47,411 bases of DNA from Pseudonocardiales bacterium (GTDB taxonomy: Bacteria; Actinomycetota; Actinomycetes; Mycobacteriales; Pseudonocardiaceae): contig JAFAPC010000065.1 in assembly GCA_019247305.1 (NCBI GenBank), positions 1 through 47,411 on the forward strand, written 5' to 3'. Every line of letters begins with the position of its first letter. Positions within the stretch are counted from its first letter, which is position 1. Shown in pieces: positions 11,597 through 18,982 of this stretch. The translations under genes and the position numbers were made by a program. A model generated the notes under the pieces. That model was not told the DNA's origin, did not search any database, and was given only the letters and a program-made list of their open reading frames with translations.

Positions 11597-12193
11597 CTAG
11601 TTCGGGGATGGGGCCGCCGGACACGGTCCAGGCTCGGAGTACGCGTCGCCGACCGGCACCAACGCGGCGACCTTCCACGCATCGCCGATCCTGATCATCT
11701 CGAGTCGGATGCGCCGGTGGGTGCAGCTCGGGTCGTCTTTCTCGGATTGAGCCGTGACGTCCACCCCGACGAACACCTGCGCGGTGCCGGAACGCTCGTC
11801 GAGTGAGGCGACCGCGGCGTCCAGAACCCTCGCGCTGCTGGTCGCTGTCGAGTCAGTGATAGCGCGGGCATAGGTGTTGCGGCTGGCCCGCAGCTGGGCG
11901 AGGAGTGAGCCGGCGGCAGACTGTTCCCACAAGGTCAGCCCGTCCTGCACCTGCCGGTAGTCCAGGGTGTCGAGGGTAAGCGTGGCCCGTTGCGCATCCC
12001 GCAGCACGGCGTCTCGGGCCATCCCCACGACAAGGGACTGATCGTGCGCGGCGCGGTACCAGGACACGCCGAACCAGCCGGCGGCGGCGACGGCGAGCAG
12101 GGCAACGACCGCGACCACCCGGATAGCCGTGCGGAGCGGACCGCCAGGCAGAGCTCGCCCAGGGGAGGTGGCAGTGGTGGCGATACTCGGCAC
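11597..12193 (-). CDS. Mce-associated membrane protein (first of pair)
   Basis: Paralogue of the next gene: a short cytoplasmic tail, one transmembrane helix (IRVVAVVALLAVAAAGWFGVSW) and an extracytoplasmic domain that ends with DAWKVAALVPVGDA, comparable to the SWK(I/V) end of its neighbour. The start is uncertain: a GTG at 12193 (VPSIATTATS) is proposed; an ATG at 12247 would begin at the foot of the rplL terminator hairpin and add a poorly conserved stretch. In mycobacteria an Mce-type ATPase gene (mkl) lies in this rplL-rpoB interval, so Mce-related genes here fit the locus (family knowledge). Confidence 0.7.
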   Translation of the reverse strand: MPSIATTATSPGRALPGGPLRTAIRVVAVVALLAVAAAGWFGVSWYRAAHDQSLVVGMARDAVLRDAQRATLTLDTLDYRQVQDGLTLWEQSAAGSLLAQLRASRNTYARAITDSTATSSARVLDAAVASLDERSGTAQVFVGVDVTAQSEKDDPSCTHRRIRLEMIRIGDAWKVAALVPVGDAYSEPGPCPAAPSPN

Positions 12194-12246
12194 GACATGT
12201 CCAACGAGCCCGACCGCCAGGCGATCCTCCCCCCACCTTCCCATCA

Positions 12247-12310
12247 CGCATTCAGCGGGCGCAGCGGGGTTTCGGCAGCCCGAACCGCCCCGCTACGCCC
12301 GCTGAATGCG
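12247..12310. terminator. rplJL operon terminator hairpin; copy 2 of a repeated palindrome
   Basis: CGCATTCAGCGGGCGCAGCG begins the left arm (12247-12269), which pairs with 12288-12310 over 23 positions with a single mismatch around an 18-nt loop. It starts 11 bp after the rplL stop, so it is the expected terminator for rplJL. The arm sequence is almost the same as in the hairpin at 2807-2871. Confidence 0.8.
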
Positions 12311-12321
12311 GTCGACAGGTC

Positions 12322-12711
12322 TCAGGTCAAGGTAATCTTGGCGCCGGCTTCCTCCAACTTGGACTTGGCTGCTTCGGCTTGGTCGCGCGGTACGCCCTCC
12401 AGGATCGGCTTCGGGGCGCTCTCGACGAGGTCCTTGGCCTCCTTGAGGCCCAATCCGGAGACAATTTCCCGGACCACCTTGATGACCTGGATCTTCTTTT
12501 CGCCGATCGCTTCGAGGACGACGTTGAACTCGTCCTTCTCCTCGACGGCCGGGGCTTCGGCGGCTCCCACAGCTGGACCCGCCGCCACCGCGACCGGCGC
12601 CGCGGCGCTGACCTCAAAGGTCTCCTCGAACTTCTTCACGAAATTACTCAGCTCGAGCAGCGTCATGTCTTTGAACACATCGAGCAGCTCATCGGTGCTC
12701 ATCTTCGCCAT
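12322..12711 (-). CDS. rplL: 50S ribosomal protein L7/L12
   Basis: Stalk protein that recruits translation factors. The 129-residue product has the N-terminal dimerisation helix ([20 protein letters not shown]), an Ala-rich hinge ([19 protein letters not shown]) and the C-terminal globular domain with [28 protein letters not shown] precedes the ATG. It lies 77 bp after rplJ and is followed by the hairpin terminator. Confidence 0.98.
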   Translation of the reverse strand: MAKMSTDELLDVFKDMTLLELSNFVKKFEETFEVSAAAPVAVAAGPAVGAAEAPAVEEKDEFNVVLEAIGEKKIQVIKVVREIVSGLGLKEAKDLVESAPKPILEGVPRDQAEAAKSKLEEAGAKITLT

Positions 12712-12788
12712 GGTGGGGTGTCTCCTCCCGTAGTGGGGTCGTTGGATTGCCGGCTGCGCCGACAGCGGGTTCAGGCCAATAGGTGGAT

Positions 12789-13358
12789 TCAGCTCAATGC
12801 AGTGGAGGGGGTCGATGAGTCTTCGGCGGGCTCGTCGGTCGGCTGCTCCTGCTGCTTGTCACGCAGGGCAGCGGCCAACCGGGCGATCTGGGAGGCCGGC
12901 TCGGCGAACAGTCTGGCAGCCTTGCCGAGATTGGCCTTCATCGCGCCGGCCAGCTTGGCCAGCAGCACCTCACGAGACTCCAGGTCGGCGATCTGGGTGA
13001 TCTCGGCAACCGTCAGTGGACGGCCGTCCAGGTAACCACCCTTGATCACCAGAGCAGTGTGCTCTCTGGCGAAATCACGCAGCGCCTTGGCCGCGAGCAC
13101 CGGCTCACCGTGCACGAACGCAATCGCGGTCGGGCCGATGAACAGCTCATCGAGACCTTCCACACCGGCGTCTCGGGCGGCGCGCGACACCAGGGTGTTC
13201 TTGGCGACCCGGTAGGTGGTTGTGGTGCCAAGGCAGCGACGCAGACTGCTCAACTGGGTCATGGACAGGCCGCGGTACTCGGTCACGACCGTAGCCGTGG
13301 CACTGCGGAACTGCTCCGCGATATCGGCAACAGCATCGACCTTGTCCGGTCTAGCCAT
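12789..13358 (-). CDS. rplJ: 50S ribosomal protein L10
   Basis: Base of the L7/L12 stalk. The start is ATG 13358 ([20 protein letters not shown]) with GGGAGG six bases upstream; an open in-frame extension to 13613 reads through the structured leader and is not real. The 189-residue protein has the expected [15 protein letters not shown] and YRVAKNTL segments and an acidic disordered tail. The autoregulatory L10 leader lies immediately upstream. Confidence 0.97.
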   Translation of the reverse strand: MARPDKVDAVADIAEQFRSATATVVTEYRGLSMTQLSSLRRCLGTTTTYRVAKNTLVSRAARDAGVEGLDELFIGPTAIAFVHGEPVLAAKALRDFAREHTALVIKGGYLDGRPLTVAEITQIADLESREVLLAKLAGAMKANLGKAARLFAEPASQIARLAAALRDKQQEQPTDEPAEDSSTPSTALS

Positions 13359-13380
13359 AGATCGCCTCCCTAGGTGGGTC

Positions 13381-13434
13381 GCCGGCTGCGCCGGCGGTGG
13401 TCGGACTGCCGGCTGCGCCAGCGGTGGTCGGTGC
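13381..13434. repeat. 27-bp tandem duplication in the rplJ leader
   Basis: A unit starting GCCGGCTGCGCC occurs at 13381-13407 and again with two changes near its middle and end at 13408-13434. It lies between the attenuator hairpin and the rplJ ribosome binding site. Confidence 0.7.
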
Positions 13435-13459
13435 AGCCGCTGGCTGGGGCGGCGCCGGA

Positions 13460-13640
13460 GGGCGCACCCCTGCCCGGGGGCGAAAACGACGAACGCCCCG
13501 GCGCAGCAGGCGCGGGGCGTTGCCAGGCCGCGCACACGCGCGGCGCATGCCGGCACAACCACGTCCTCCTGCGCGGGCCGCCCGCTTCTCGCGGGACCTT
13601 CGTCCGTATCCACGGCACGTCTGTACCCATGGGACGTCTG
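13460..13640 (-). promoter_or_regulatory. ribosomal protein L10 leader
   Basis: The minus-strand RNA upstream of rplJ has the structured leader by which L10/L12 represses its own operon. Visible elements are a CCCGCGAGAAGCGGG hairpin, the conserved-looking GCGCAGGAGG after it, another GC-rich hairpin, and the terminator-like stem at 13492-13521. Boundaries are approximate; a covariance-model search against the L10 leader family would settle them. Confidence 0.6.
13492..13521 (-). terminator. attenuator hairpin in the rplJ leader
   Basis: AACGCCCC and GGGGCGTT form the base of a GC-rich stem; on the transcribed strand it is followed by CGTCGTTTTC, a short U-rich run. This suits a transcription attenuator ~135 nt before rplJ. 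Confidence 0.65.
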
Positions 13641-13761
13641 TGCCTATGGAACGGAAGCCAGCGGTCTTCGGTGGAACAACACGTGAGTTTCAGGCAGCCT
13701 AAGTCACTGACACTGCCCCCACCAAATCCCACCCGGCGAGTGGATCGGGCAGCCGGCGGCG

Positions 13762-14245
13762 GTGGCCGCCAGTGCCCAAGGCGCACCGGAGGGGACGACT
13801 GTCCGCCTCGCCGGCCGAGTCGTGCTCTGGCGCCGGATGGGCGGACTGGTCTTTGGGCACCTGCAGGACCGCAGCGGGCGCGTCCAGCTGGGCGAGGGTT
13901 TCTCCTTGCGGATCTCGCCGGAAACGATGCTCAAGCGCGTCGTCGTCGGCTCGCTTGAGCGAGGTTCTCGGCACCCGTGCTGTCACTTATGGCGGCGTGA
14001 AGCTGGGTTTCGGCACTCGGCGGAGCTGGTCCCGCTCGCCCGGCGCAGCGACCATGGATGCATGTACACCTCCGAGATCCCCCACAACACCGACCCCCAT
14101 CCGATCTTGAAACGACCATGTCGACCCAGCCGAGCAACGGCTACGGCTTGAGGAACAAACCGAACTGCGCGAGGGACTGTGCAGCGACGAGATGATGATG
14201 GAGGAAGACTTCATCGAGGCGATGGAGTACGGGATGCCACCCTGA
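13762..14245 (+). pseudogene. class II lysyl-tRNA synthetase remnant (lysS-like)
   Basis: Two recognisable ends of a class II LysRS with the middle missing. The first frame (from 13762) encodes the OB-fold anticodon-binding segment VRLAGRVVLWRRMGGLVFGH then LQDRSGRVQL. After loss of homology, a different frame from 14117 encodes HVDPAEQRLRLEEQTELREG and MMMEEDFIEAMEYGMPP, the conserved stretch just before motif 3, and then stops. About 300 residues including motifs 1 and 2 are gone, the two parts are out of frame, and motif 3 is absent. It cannot make an active enzyme. Its orientation opposes the surrounding ribosomal genes. Confidence 0.75.
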
Positions 14246-14270
14246 GACTGATCCACCCGGCGGACCTCGG

Positions 14271-14591
14271 GTGGGAGCCTACTGGCCGCTCGGCTCCCCA
14301 GCTCCGGTTAGGCCAGCTCCGGTTAGGGCCCACCCCGCGCGGAGGTTCCACTTTCTAGCAGCCCACGCCCTCGGGACCAACGTCGTAGTCTGTTTTACTC
14401 TCGATGAGCACCCCCGACAGTACTTGCTGTGTATCGACGTCTCTCGTTGGCCGGCCGGTGATCCATTAATAACAACTGGCTCGGTAGACGAAACAATCAT
14501 GCGATTAATCGGGTCACAGAACTGGGCTGGGACTCAGCAGGGTGTGCTCGAGGCGTCGCCATTTTTAACCATCGTGCTCCCGGGGAAATAA
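14271..14591 (+). CDS. small hypothetical protein, doubtful
   Basis: A 106-codon frame from a GTG, ending 15 bp before the hairpin at 14606. The second half (LGTNVVVCFTLDEHPRQYLL and onward) has a mixed composition unlike the local shadow frames and is less GC-rich. The first part contains a 14-bp tandem repeat (CCAGCTCCGGTTAG, 14300-14327). No family is recognised and no good ribosome binding site is seen. It could be more debris next to the lysS-like remnant. Confidence 0.25.
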   Translation: MGAYWPLGSPAPVRPAPVRAHPARRFHFLAAHALGTNVVVCFTLDEHPRQYLLCIDVSRWPAGDPLITTGSVDETIMRLIGSQNWAGTQQGVLEASPFLTIVLPGK

Positions 14592-14605
14592 CGAAGGCAC
14601 ACTAC

Positions 14606-14640
14606 GGGGCGCCGAGACTCGGTGGGAGTTTCGGCGCCCC
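14606..14640. terminator. bidirectional terminator at the end of rplKA
   Basis: GGGGCGCCGAGACT pairs with AGTTTCGGCGCCCC over 14 positions (one G-U) around a 7-nt loop. It lies 58 bp downstream of the rplA stop, with short T-rich tails on both sides, so it can end rplKA on the minus strand and anything arriving on the plus strand. Confidence 0.8.
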
Positions 14641-14697
14641 ATCAAGCTTTGACCACCGCGGGCCGACCGCGGTCGCAGTGGCTTGCGGGCAGTGCGC

Positions 14698-15417
14698 TCA
14701 GGCTGGCGCGGGCTCGTCGGTGAGCAGGTTGCGGGTGCGGCTCGGGTCGACCGGGATACCCGGACCCATGGTGGTCGAAAAGTAAACCTTTTTCAGGTAG
14801 CGCCCTTTAGCGGCGGAGGGCTTGCTGCGGAGCACCTCGTCGAGCGCGGCGGCGTAATTTTCCACCAGCTTGTCGGTATCAAACGACACTTTGCCGATGA
14901 CCACGTGGAGATTGGCCTGCTTGTCCACCCGAAAGTTAATCTTTCCACCCTTGATGTCCACGACGGCCTTGGCCACGTCGGGTGTGACGGTGCCGGTCTT
15001 GGGGTTGGGCATCAGGCCCCGGGGACCGAGAACCCTCGCGATCCGGCCGACCTTGGCCATCTGGTCCGGCGCCGCGATGGCGGCGTCGAAGTCCAGCCAG
15101 CCGCCCTGGATGCGCTCGATGAGGTCATCAGAGCCGACCGCGTCAGCGCCAGCGGCCGTTGCCTCGGCGGCTCGGTCTCCGGTGGCGAAGACGATGACGC
15201 GGACCGTCTTGCCGGTGCCATGCGGCAGGTTCACCGTGCCGCGAACCATCTGATCGGCCTTGCGGGGGTCAACGCCCAGTCGCATGGCGACCTCGACCGT
15301 GGCGTCCATCGTGCTCGGGGACGTCTGCTGAGCCAGTTCCGCGGCCTGCAGCGGGCTGTAGAGCCGGCTGCGGTCGATCTTCTCGGCGGCCTGGCGGTAG
15401 GCCTTGCTGCGCTTCAT
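14698..15417 (-). CDS. rplA: 50S ribosomal protein L1
   Basis: Stalk protein binding 23S rRNA near the E site and repressor of its own operon. The 239-residue product starts [20 protein letters not shown] behind AAAAGGA and has the hallmark [20 protein letters not shown] and [14 protein letters not shown]. Length is normal. It is second in rplK-rplA; downstream is the terminator at 14606-14640 where other actinobacteria usually continue toward rplJ. Confidence 0.98.
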   Translation of the reverse strand: MKRSKAYRQAAEKIDRSRLYSPLQAAELAQQTSPSTMDATVEVAMRLGVDPRKADQMVRGTVNLPHGTGKTVRVIVFATGDRAAEATAAGADAVGSDDLIERIQGGWLDFDAAIAAPDQMAKVGRIARVLGPRGLMPNPKTGTVTPDVAKAVVDIKGGKINFRVDKQANLHVVIGKVSFDTDKLVENYAAALDEVLRSKPSAAKGRYLKKVYFSTTMGPGIPVDPSRTRNLLTDEPAPA

Positions 15418-15493
15418 ATCACTGTCCTTTTCGCCGGATCAGTCGTGGTGCGGACCAGCGCTGGCCCTCCCACGCGTAGGAGTCGTTGGGTTC

Positions 15494-15931
15494 TCAGTCG
15501 ACGACGGTGATGCCCATCGAGCGGGCGGTCCCAGCAATAATTTTGACTGCGGCATCGATGTCGTTGGCGTTGAGGTCCTCGCGTTTGCGCTCAGCGATGG
15601 CCCGGAGCTGATCCCGGCCGATCCTGGCGACCTTGGTCTTGTGTGGCTCAGCCGATCCCTTGGCCACTCCGGCCGCCTTGAGTAGCAGCATCGAGGCTGG
15701 CGGGGTCTTGAGCACGAACTCGAACGAGCGGTCCTCATAGACCGAGATCACCGCAGGCACCACCTCACCGCGGCTGTTCTGCGTCGCAGCGTTGTAGGCC
15801 TTACAGAACTCCATGATGTTCAGGCCGTGTGGGCCCAGCGCCTGCCCGACCGAGGCCGGGTTCGCGGTGCCAGCCTCTAGTGCGAGCTTCACCGTGGCCG
15901 TGAGTTTGCGTCGCTTCTTCTTGGGGGGCAT
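15494..15931 (-). CDS. rplK: 50S ribosomal protein L11, with altered proline segment
   Basis: L11 binds the GTPase-associated region of 23S rRNA and is the protein half of the thiopeptide site and of the RelA-activating site. The 145-residue product has the normal [37 protein letters not shown] and [11 protein letters not shown]. The N-terminal segment, in most bacteria NPxPPVGPALGQ, here reads [11 protein letters not shown] (residues 24-34): one residue is missing, a proline has become Ser and the next conserved proline is Gln. GAGGAAGG precedes the ATG. It is at the canonical nusG-rplK-rplA position, so it is presumably the main L11. Confidence 0.96.
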   Translation of the reverse strand: MPPKKKRRKLTATVKLALEAGTANPASVGQALGPHGLNIMEFCKAYNAATQNSRGEVVPAVISVYEDRSFEFVLKTPPASMLLLKAAGVAKGSAEPHKTKVARIGRDQLRAIAERKREDLNANDIDAAVKIIAGTARSMGITVVD

Positions 15932-16009
15932 GGTTCCTTCCTCGGGCGGATGTATGCGCCTGCCTCACTGGGGTCCGGTCGCGGGGGCCGGAATCAGGGC
16001 TCGCAAAGG

Positions 16010-16798
16010 TCAGATCTTGGCAACCTGGCTGAAGGAGAGTTCGACCGGAGTCTCCCGACCGAAGATCGAGACCAACACCTTGAGCTTCTGCGCGTCGACG
16101 TTAACCTCGTTGATTGTCGCCGGCAACGTGGCAAACGGACCGTCCATGACGGTGACCGACTCTCCCACCTCGAAGTCGACCTCGACCGCAGGCTTGCCGC
16201 CACCAACGCCTGCCCCGTGCTTGCCGGTGCCGACCGGCGCCTTGGGCTGCGACACCCGGGGGGCGAGGAATTTCAGCACTTCGTCCAAGGTCAGCGGCGA
16301 GGGCCGCGAGGTGGCGCCGACGAACCCGGTGACGCCCGGCGTGTTGCGCACGGCACTCCAGGAGGCATCGTTGAGGTCCATCCGAACCAGGATGTAGCCG
16401 GGCAGCACCTTGCGCTGCACCTGCTTGCGCTGTCCATTCTTGATCTCGGTGACCTCTTCGGTGGGCACTTCAACCTGGAAGATGTAGTCCTCGACGTCCA
16501 GGGTCTGGATCCGGGTCTCCAGGTTCGCCTTCACCTTGTTCTCGTAGCCGGCGTAAGAGTGCACCACGTACCACTGGCCGGGAGCCTTGGCCAGCGCGGA
16601 TCGGAGCTCGTCGACTGGGTCGGGAGGACGTGGGGACTCAGCCTCGACCGCCCCAGCCTTCTTGTCGGCCTCGTCAGTGACCTTGGCGGCCTCGGGTGAA
16701 TCGAACGCCTCGGGTGAGGCGAACTCGGGTACATCGGTGTCGAACAGCCCCGTCAGCTCTTGCCCGCCGTCGGGGGAAGTATCTGCGGGGAAAGTCAC
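16010..16798 (-). CDS. nusG: transcription elongation/antitermination factor NusG
   Basis: Binds RNA polymerase to modulate pausing and couples it to the ribosome. A GTG at 16798 ([12 protein letters not shown]...) is chosen because it matches the mycobacterial start MTTFDGDTS; an ATG at 16825 adds nine residues without a ribosome binding site. An acidic, disordered ~65-residue N-terminal extension typical of actinobacteria precedes the NGN domain ([39 protein letters not shown]) and the KOW domain ([20 protein letters not shown]). It is followed by rplK and preceded by secE. Confidence 0.96.
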   Translation of the reverse strand: MTFPADTSPDGGQELTGLFDTDVPEFASPEAFDSPEAAKVTDEADKKAGAVEAESPRPPDPVDELRSALAKAPGQWYVVHSYAGYENKVKANLETRIQTLDVEDYIFQVEVPTEEVTEIKNGQRKQVQRKVLPGYILVRMDLNDASWSAVRNTPGVTGFVGATSRPSPLTLDEVLKFLAPRVSQPKAPVGTGKHGAGVGGGKPAVEVDFEVGESVTVMDGPFATLPATINEVNVDAQKLKVLVSIFGRETPVELSFSQVAKI

Positions 16799-16872
16799 TG
16801 TTGGTCTCGCTTTCTGTGCGTGCATCCATACCGTGCTGGCGGCCGTGGGCCGACGCCCGGAGTACCCGAGCG

Positions 16873-17250
16873 TCAGCCGAACACGGTCAGCACGGCTCTA
16901 CCCAGCCCCATGTCCAGCAATGCCACAAACGCCACCATGAAGCTGACGAAAGCCAGCACGACCGCGGTGTAGACCACCAGCTCCCGACGGTTGGGCCAGA
17001 TCACCTTGCTGAGCTCGGAGACGACCTCACGCAGGAACCGAATCAGCCGGGCCGGCACAGCCGGCTTGGTCTCGGTAACCTTGCGTGCCCTGGGCGGGCG
17101 GTCCTTGCCGGCGACTGGGGACCGCCGCTCCTGGCTCGGTTGGCTGATCGAGCGCACCCGAGGCACGACGGTGGCCGGCTGCGGGACGTCAGGCGCGGCC
17201 TCGGCTTGCGCCAAGGCGCCCTCCCTCTCGTGGGCGCGATTCTCGCTCAC
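16873..17250 (-). CDS. secE: preprotein translocase subunit SecE
   Basis: Essential SecYEG component. The C-terminal part has the conserved amphipathic helix and single transmembrane segment ([20 protein letters not shown], then [20 protein letters not shown]). A long charged N-terminal extension is usual in actinobacteria. GTG at 17250 has GGAGG nine bases upstream; an in-frame ATG at 17295 has GAAGG only two bases away, so the GTG start is preferred. It lies between tRNA-Trp and nusG, the common actinobacterial order. Confidence 0.9.
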   Translation of the reverse strand: MSENRAHEREGALAQAEAAPDVPQPATVVPRVRSISQPSQERRSPVAGKDRPPRARKVTETKPAVPARLIRFLREVVSELSKVIWPNRRELVVYTAVVLAFVSFMVAFVALLDMGLGRAVLTVFG

Positions 17251-17311
17251 GTTAGTGATCCTCCGCTTCGCCGGGCCATCTGGCGGTTGGGTCATCGCCT
17301 TCAGGTCACTG

Positions 17312-17384
17312 CAGGGGCGACAGGACTTGAACCTGCAACCTGCGGTTTTGGAGACCGCCGCTCTGCCAGTTGAGCTACACCCCT
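17312..17384 (-). tRNA. trpT: tRNA-Trp (CCA)
   Basis: 73-nt cloverleaf: acceptor AGGGGTG, D arm, anticodon loop CTCCAAA with anticodon CCA, T arm GCAGGTTCAAGTCCTGT, acceptor CGCCCCT and discriminator G. The CCA end is not encoded. It is upstream of secE as in many actinobacteria. Confidence 0.95.
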
Positions 17385-17480
17385 TTATGGGCGACTCCTG
17401 CCCCGCGAGACGCCGCACCCAGGAACCAGAGTGTAGGCCACCGGAGGTGGTGCGCTGCAACGACCCCCGGCGGGGAGGGG

Positions 17481-17546
17481 CGCCGTGAACTCGACACCGC
17501 AGACGTTTCCAGGCGCGGGAATGTCGGTAGCGTCGAGTTCACGGCG
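17481..17546. repeat. dispersed palindromic repeat, copy A
   Basis: CGCCGTGAACTCGAC (17481-17495) is perfectly repeated in inverse at 17532-17546 around a 36-bp centre that itself pairs partly (GACGTTTCC with GGAATGTC). Copies B (23953-24016) and C (28321-28389) share the arms and the inner right flank TGTCGGTAGCGTCGAG or close variants. It lies between hadB and tRNA-Trp. Confidence 0.85.
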
Positions 17547-17571
17547 GCGCACCGCTCACGCAAGGCGACGG

Positions 17572-17994
17572 TCACGCTAGGGCGACGGTCACGGTAGCGT
17601 GACCGAGCACGGACTGGGCGGCGCAGCGGGCAGTGATGGCGACGACGACGGCGTCCTCGCGTCGTTGCGTCACCGTGCCGGAGAATTCGACGAGCGCTCC
17701 TTCGTCGTCGTCGGGCACGACGACCGGGCGGGTAAAGCGGACCGCACACTCCACGATGGCGCCCGGGTCACCGACCCAGGTCGTCACCAGGCGGTTGGCC
17801 AGCGCCATGGTGAGCATCCCGTGCGCGATGACGTCCGGGAGTCCGACCTCCCGGGCGAGGCGTTCGTTCCAGTGAATCGGGTTGAAGTCGCCGGAAGCCC
17901 CGGCGTAGCGGACTAGCCCAGCCCGGGTGACGCGGACGCGCAGCCCAGGCAGCTCATCGCCCTCGGCGACCTCCTCGCAGCGGCGCCGGCTCAC
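17572..17994 (-). CDS. hadB: MaoC-like (3R)-hydroxyacyl dehydratase subunit HadB
   Basis: Catalytic hot-dog subunit of the (3R)-hydroxyacyl-ACP dehydratase used in long-chain fatty acid (FAS-II-type) elongation in mycolata and relatives. The 140-residue protein has the hydratase-2 signature ASGDFNPIHWNERLAREVGL then PDVIAHGMLTM with catalytic Asp and His. The GTG start at 17994 overlaps the hadA stop in GTGA, implying coupling; longer frames are out of context. No hadC gene follows, unlike in mycobacteria. Confidence 0.88.
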   Translation of the reverse strand: MSRRRCEEVAEGDELPGLRVRVTRAGLVRYAGASGDFNPIHWNERLAREVGLPDVIAHGMLTMALANRLVTTWVGDPGAIVECAVRFTRPVVVPDDDEGALVEFSGTVTQRREDAVVVAITARCAAQSVLGHATVTVALA

Positions 17995-18440
17995 CGGTCC
18001 TCCCGCCGGAACACCAACATGGACCGGGACGTCGTCACCGGATCGCCGGCAGCGTCCGTGATCTGGCAACGCAGCGTGAGCATGTCGTTGTTCCCCATCG
18101 TGCGGACGCCCTCGACCTCCAGCGTCGCGGCCAGCTCGTCGCCAGCCCGAATCGGCCGATGGTGAGTGAACGACTGGCTGCCATGCACTACCCGGCGGTA
18201 GTCCAGACCCAGCTCGGGGTCGCAGACCACCACCTGCTGGGCTTGGAGCGCCAGGATAATCGCGAACGTAGGCGGGGCGATTACATCGGGGTACCCGCAG
18301 GCCCGGGCCGCGCTGGGATCACGGTAGAGCGCGTTGTCGTCACCGATGGCCTCAGCGAATTCCCGGATCTTTTCGCGTCCCACTTGGTAGGTGCCCGCCG
18401 CCGGGTAACACCGTCCGAGGAAAGCGGTCTGGCGTGCCAT
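17991..18440 (-). CDS. hadA: MaoC-like dehydratase subunit HadA
   Basis: Partner of HadB that shapes the acyl-chain tunnel. The 149-residue product (MARQTAFLGRCYPAAGTYQV) has the N-terminal hot-dog features FAEAIGDDN, YPDVIAPPTFAI and GSQSFTHHRPIRAGDEL but lacks the D-x-N-P-x-H catalytic motif, as expected of HadA. It lies between rpmG and hadB, the conserved actinobacterial position. Confidence 0.88.
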   Translation of the reverse strand: MARQTAFLGRCYPAAGTYQVGREKIREFAEAIGDDNALYRDPSAARACGYPDVIAPPTFAIILALQAQQVVVCDPELGLDYRRVVHGSQSFTHHRPIRAGDELAATLEVEGVRTMGNNDMLTLRCQITDAAGDPVTTSRSMLVFRREDR

Positions 18441-18479
18441 CTGCGCAGGTTAGCTGGGTGAGTGCCGACCTCGGAGGCC

Positions 18480-18644
18480 TCAGCGGGTCTCGCGGTGCAC
18501 CCGGTGTGTGTTGCAGTTCGGGCAGTACTTGCGGATGGCGAGCCGGTCTGGATCGTTGCGCCGGTTCTTCTTGGTGATGTAGTTGCGGTGCTTGCACTCC
18601 TCGCACGCCAACGTGATCTTGGGACGAATCTCAGTGGCGGCCAC
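18480..18644 (-). CDS. rpmG: 50S ribosomal protein L33, zinc-binding form
   Basis: 54-residue ribosomal protein starting with GTG at 18644 ([20 protein letters not shown]). Two Cys pairs (CEEC and CPNC) mark the zinc-binding C+ form. In-frame sequence further upstream belongs to the tRNA-Met spacer. It precedes hadA in the usual tRNA-Thr/tRNA-Met/rpmG/hadA order. No zinc-free paralogue is in the window. Confidence 0.95.
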   Translation of the reverse strand: MAATEIRPKITLACEECKHRNYITKKNRRNDPDRLAIRKYCPNCNTHRVHRETR

Positions 18645-18713
18645 GGGTGCCTCTCTCTCGCCGAAGCTGTCATCACCTGCAGGGGGTCCGCGCCGGGCGC
18701 CCCAGACCGATCG

Positions 18714-18786
18714 TAGCGGTGGCCGGACTCGAACCGGCGACACAGCGATTATGAGCCGCTTGCTCTTCCGACTGAGCTACACCGCC
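18714..18786 (-). tRNA. metT: tRNA-Met (CAT), elongator
   Basis: 73-nt cloverleaf: acceptor GGCGGTG, D arm TAGCTCAGTCGGAAGAGCA, anticodon loop with CAT, T arm GCCGGTTCGAGTCCGGC, discriminator A. The first acceptor pair is G-U and the body is the elongator type, not initiator. Confidence 0.94.
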
Positions 18787-18827
18787 TGTGCGGGCCACAC
18801 CGCCTTCGCCGGGCGGCCCGTCCTACG

Positions 18828-18900
18828 AGCCCCAATACGGAATCGAACCGTAGACCTTCTCCTTACCATGGAGACGCTCTGCCGTCTGAGCTATTGGGGC
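18828..18900 (-). tRNA. thrT: tRNA-Thr (GGT)
   Basis: 73-nt cloverleaf: acceptor GCCCCAA/TTGGGGC, D arm TAGCTCAGACGGCAGAGCG, anticodon loop ATGGTAA with GGT, T arm with GGTTCGATTCC, discriminator T. Confidence 0.94.
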
Positions 18901-18982
18901 AGTACTGGGTGTACCGGCTCGCGTGAGCGCGGCGACGATGACTCTACACAACCTCGAAGACCTCCGCCGAACCGCCAAGGGT

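Noticed and set aside
13359..13613. 85-codon in-frame extension of rplJ
   Set aside because: It coincides with the structured L10 leader; the conserved L10 start with GGGAGG is at 13358.
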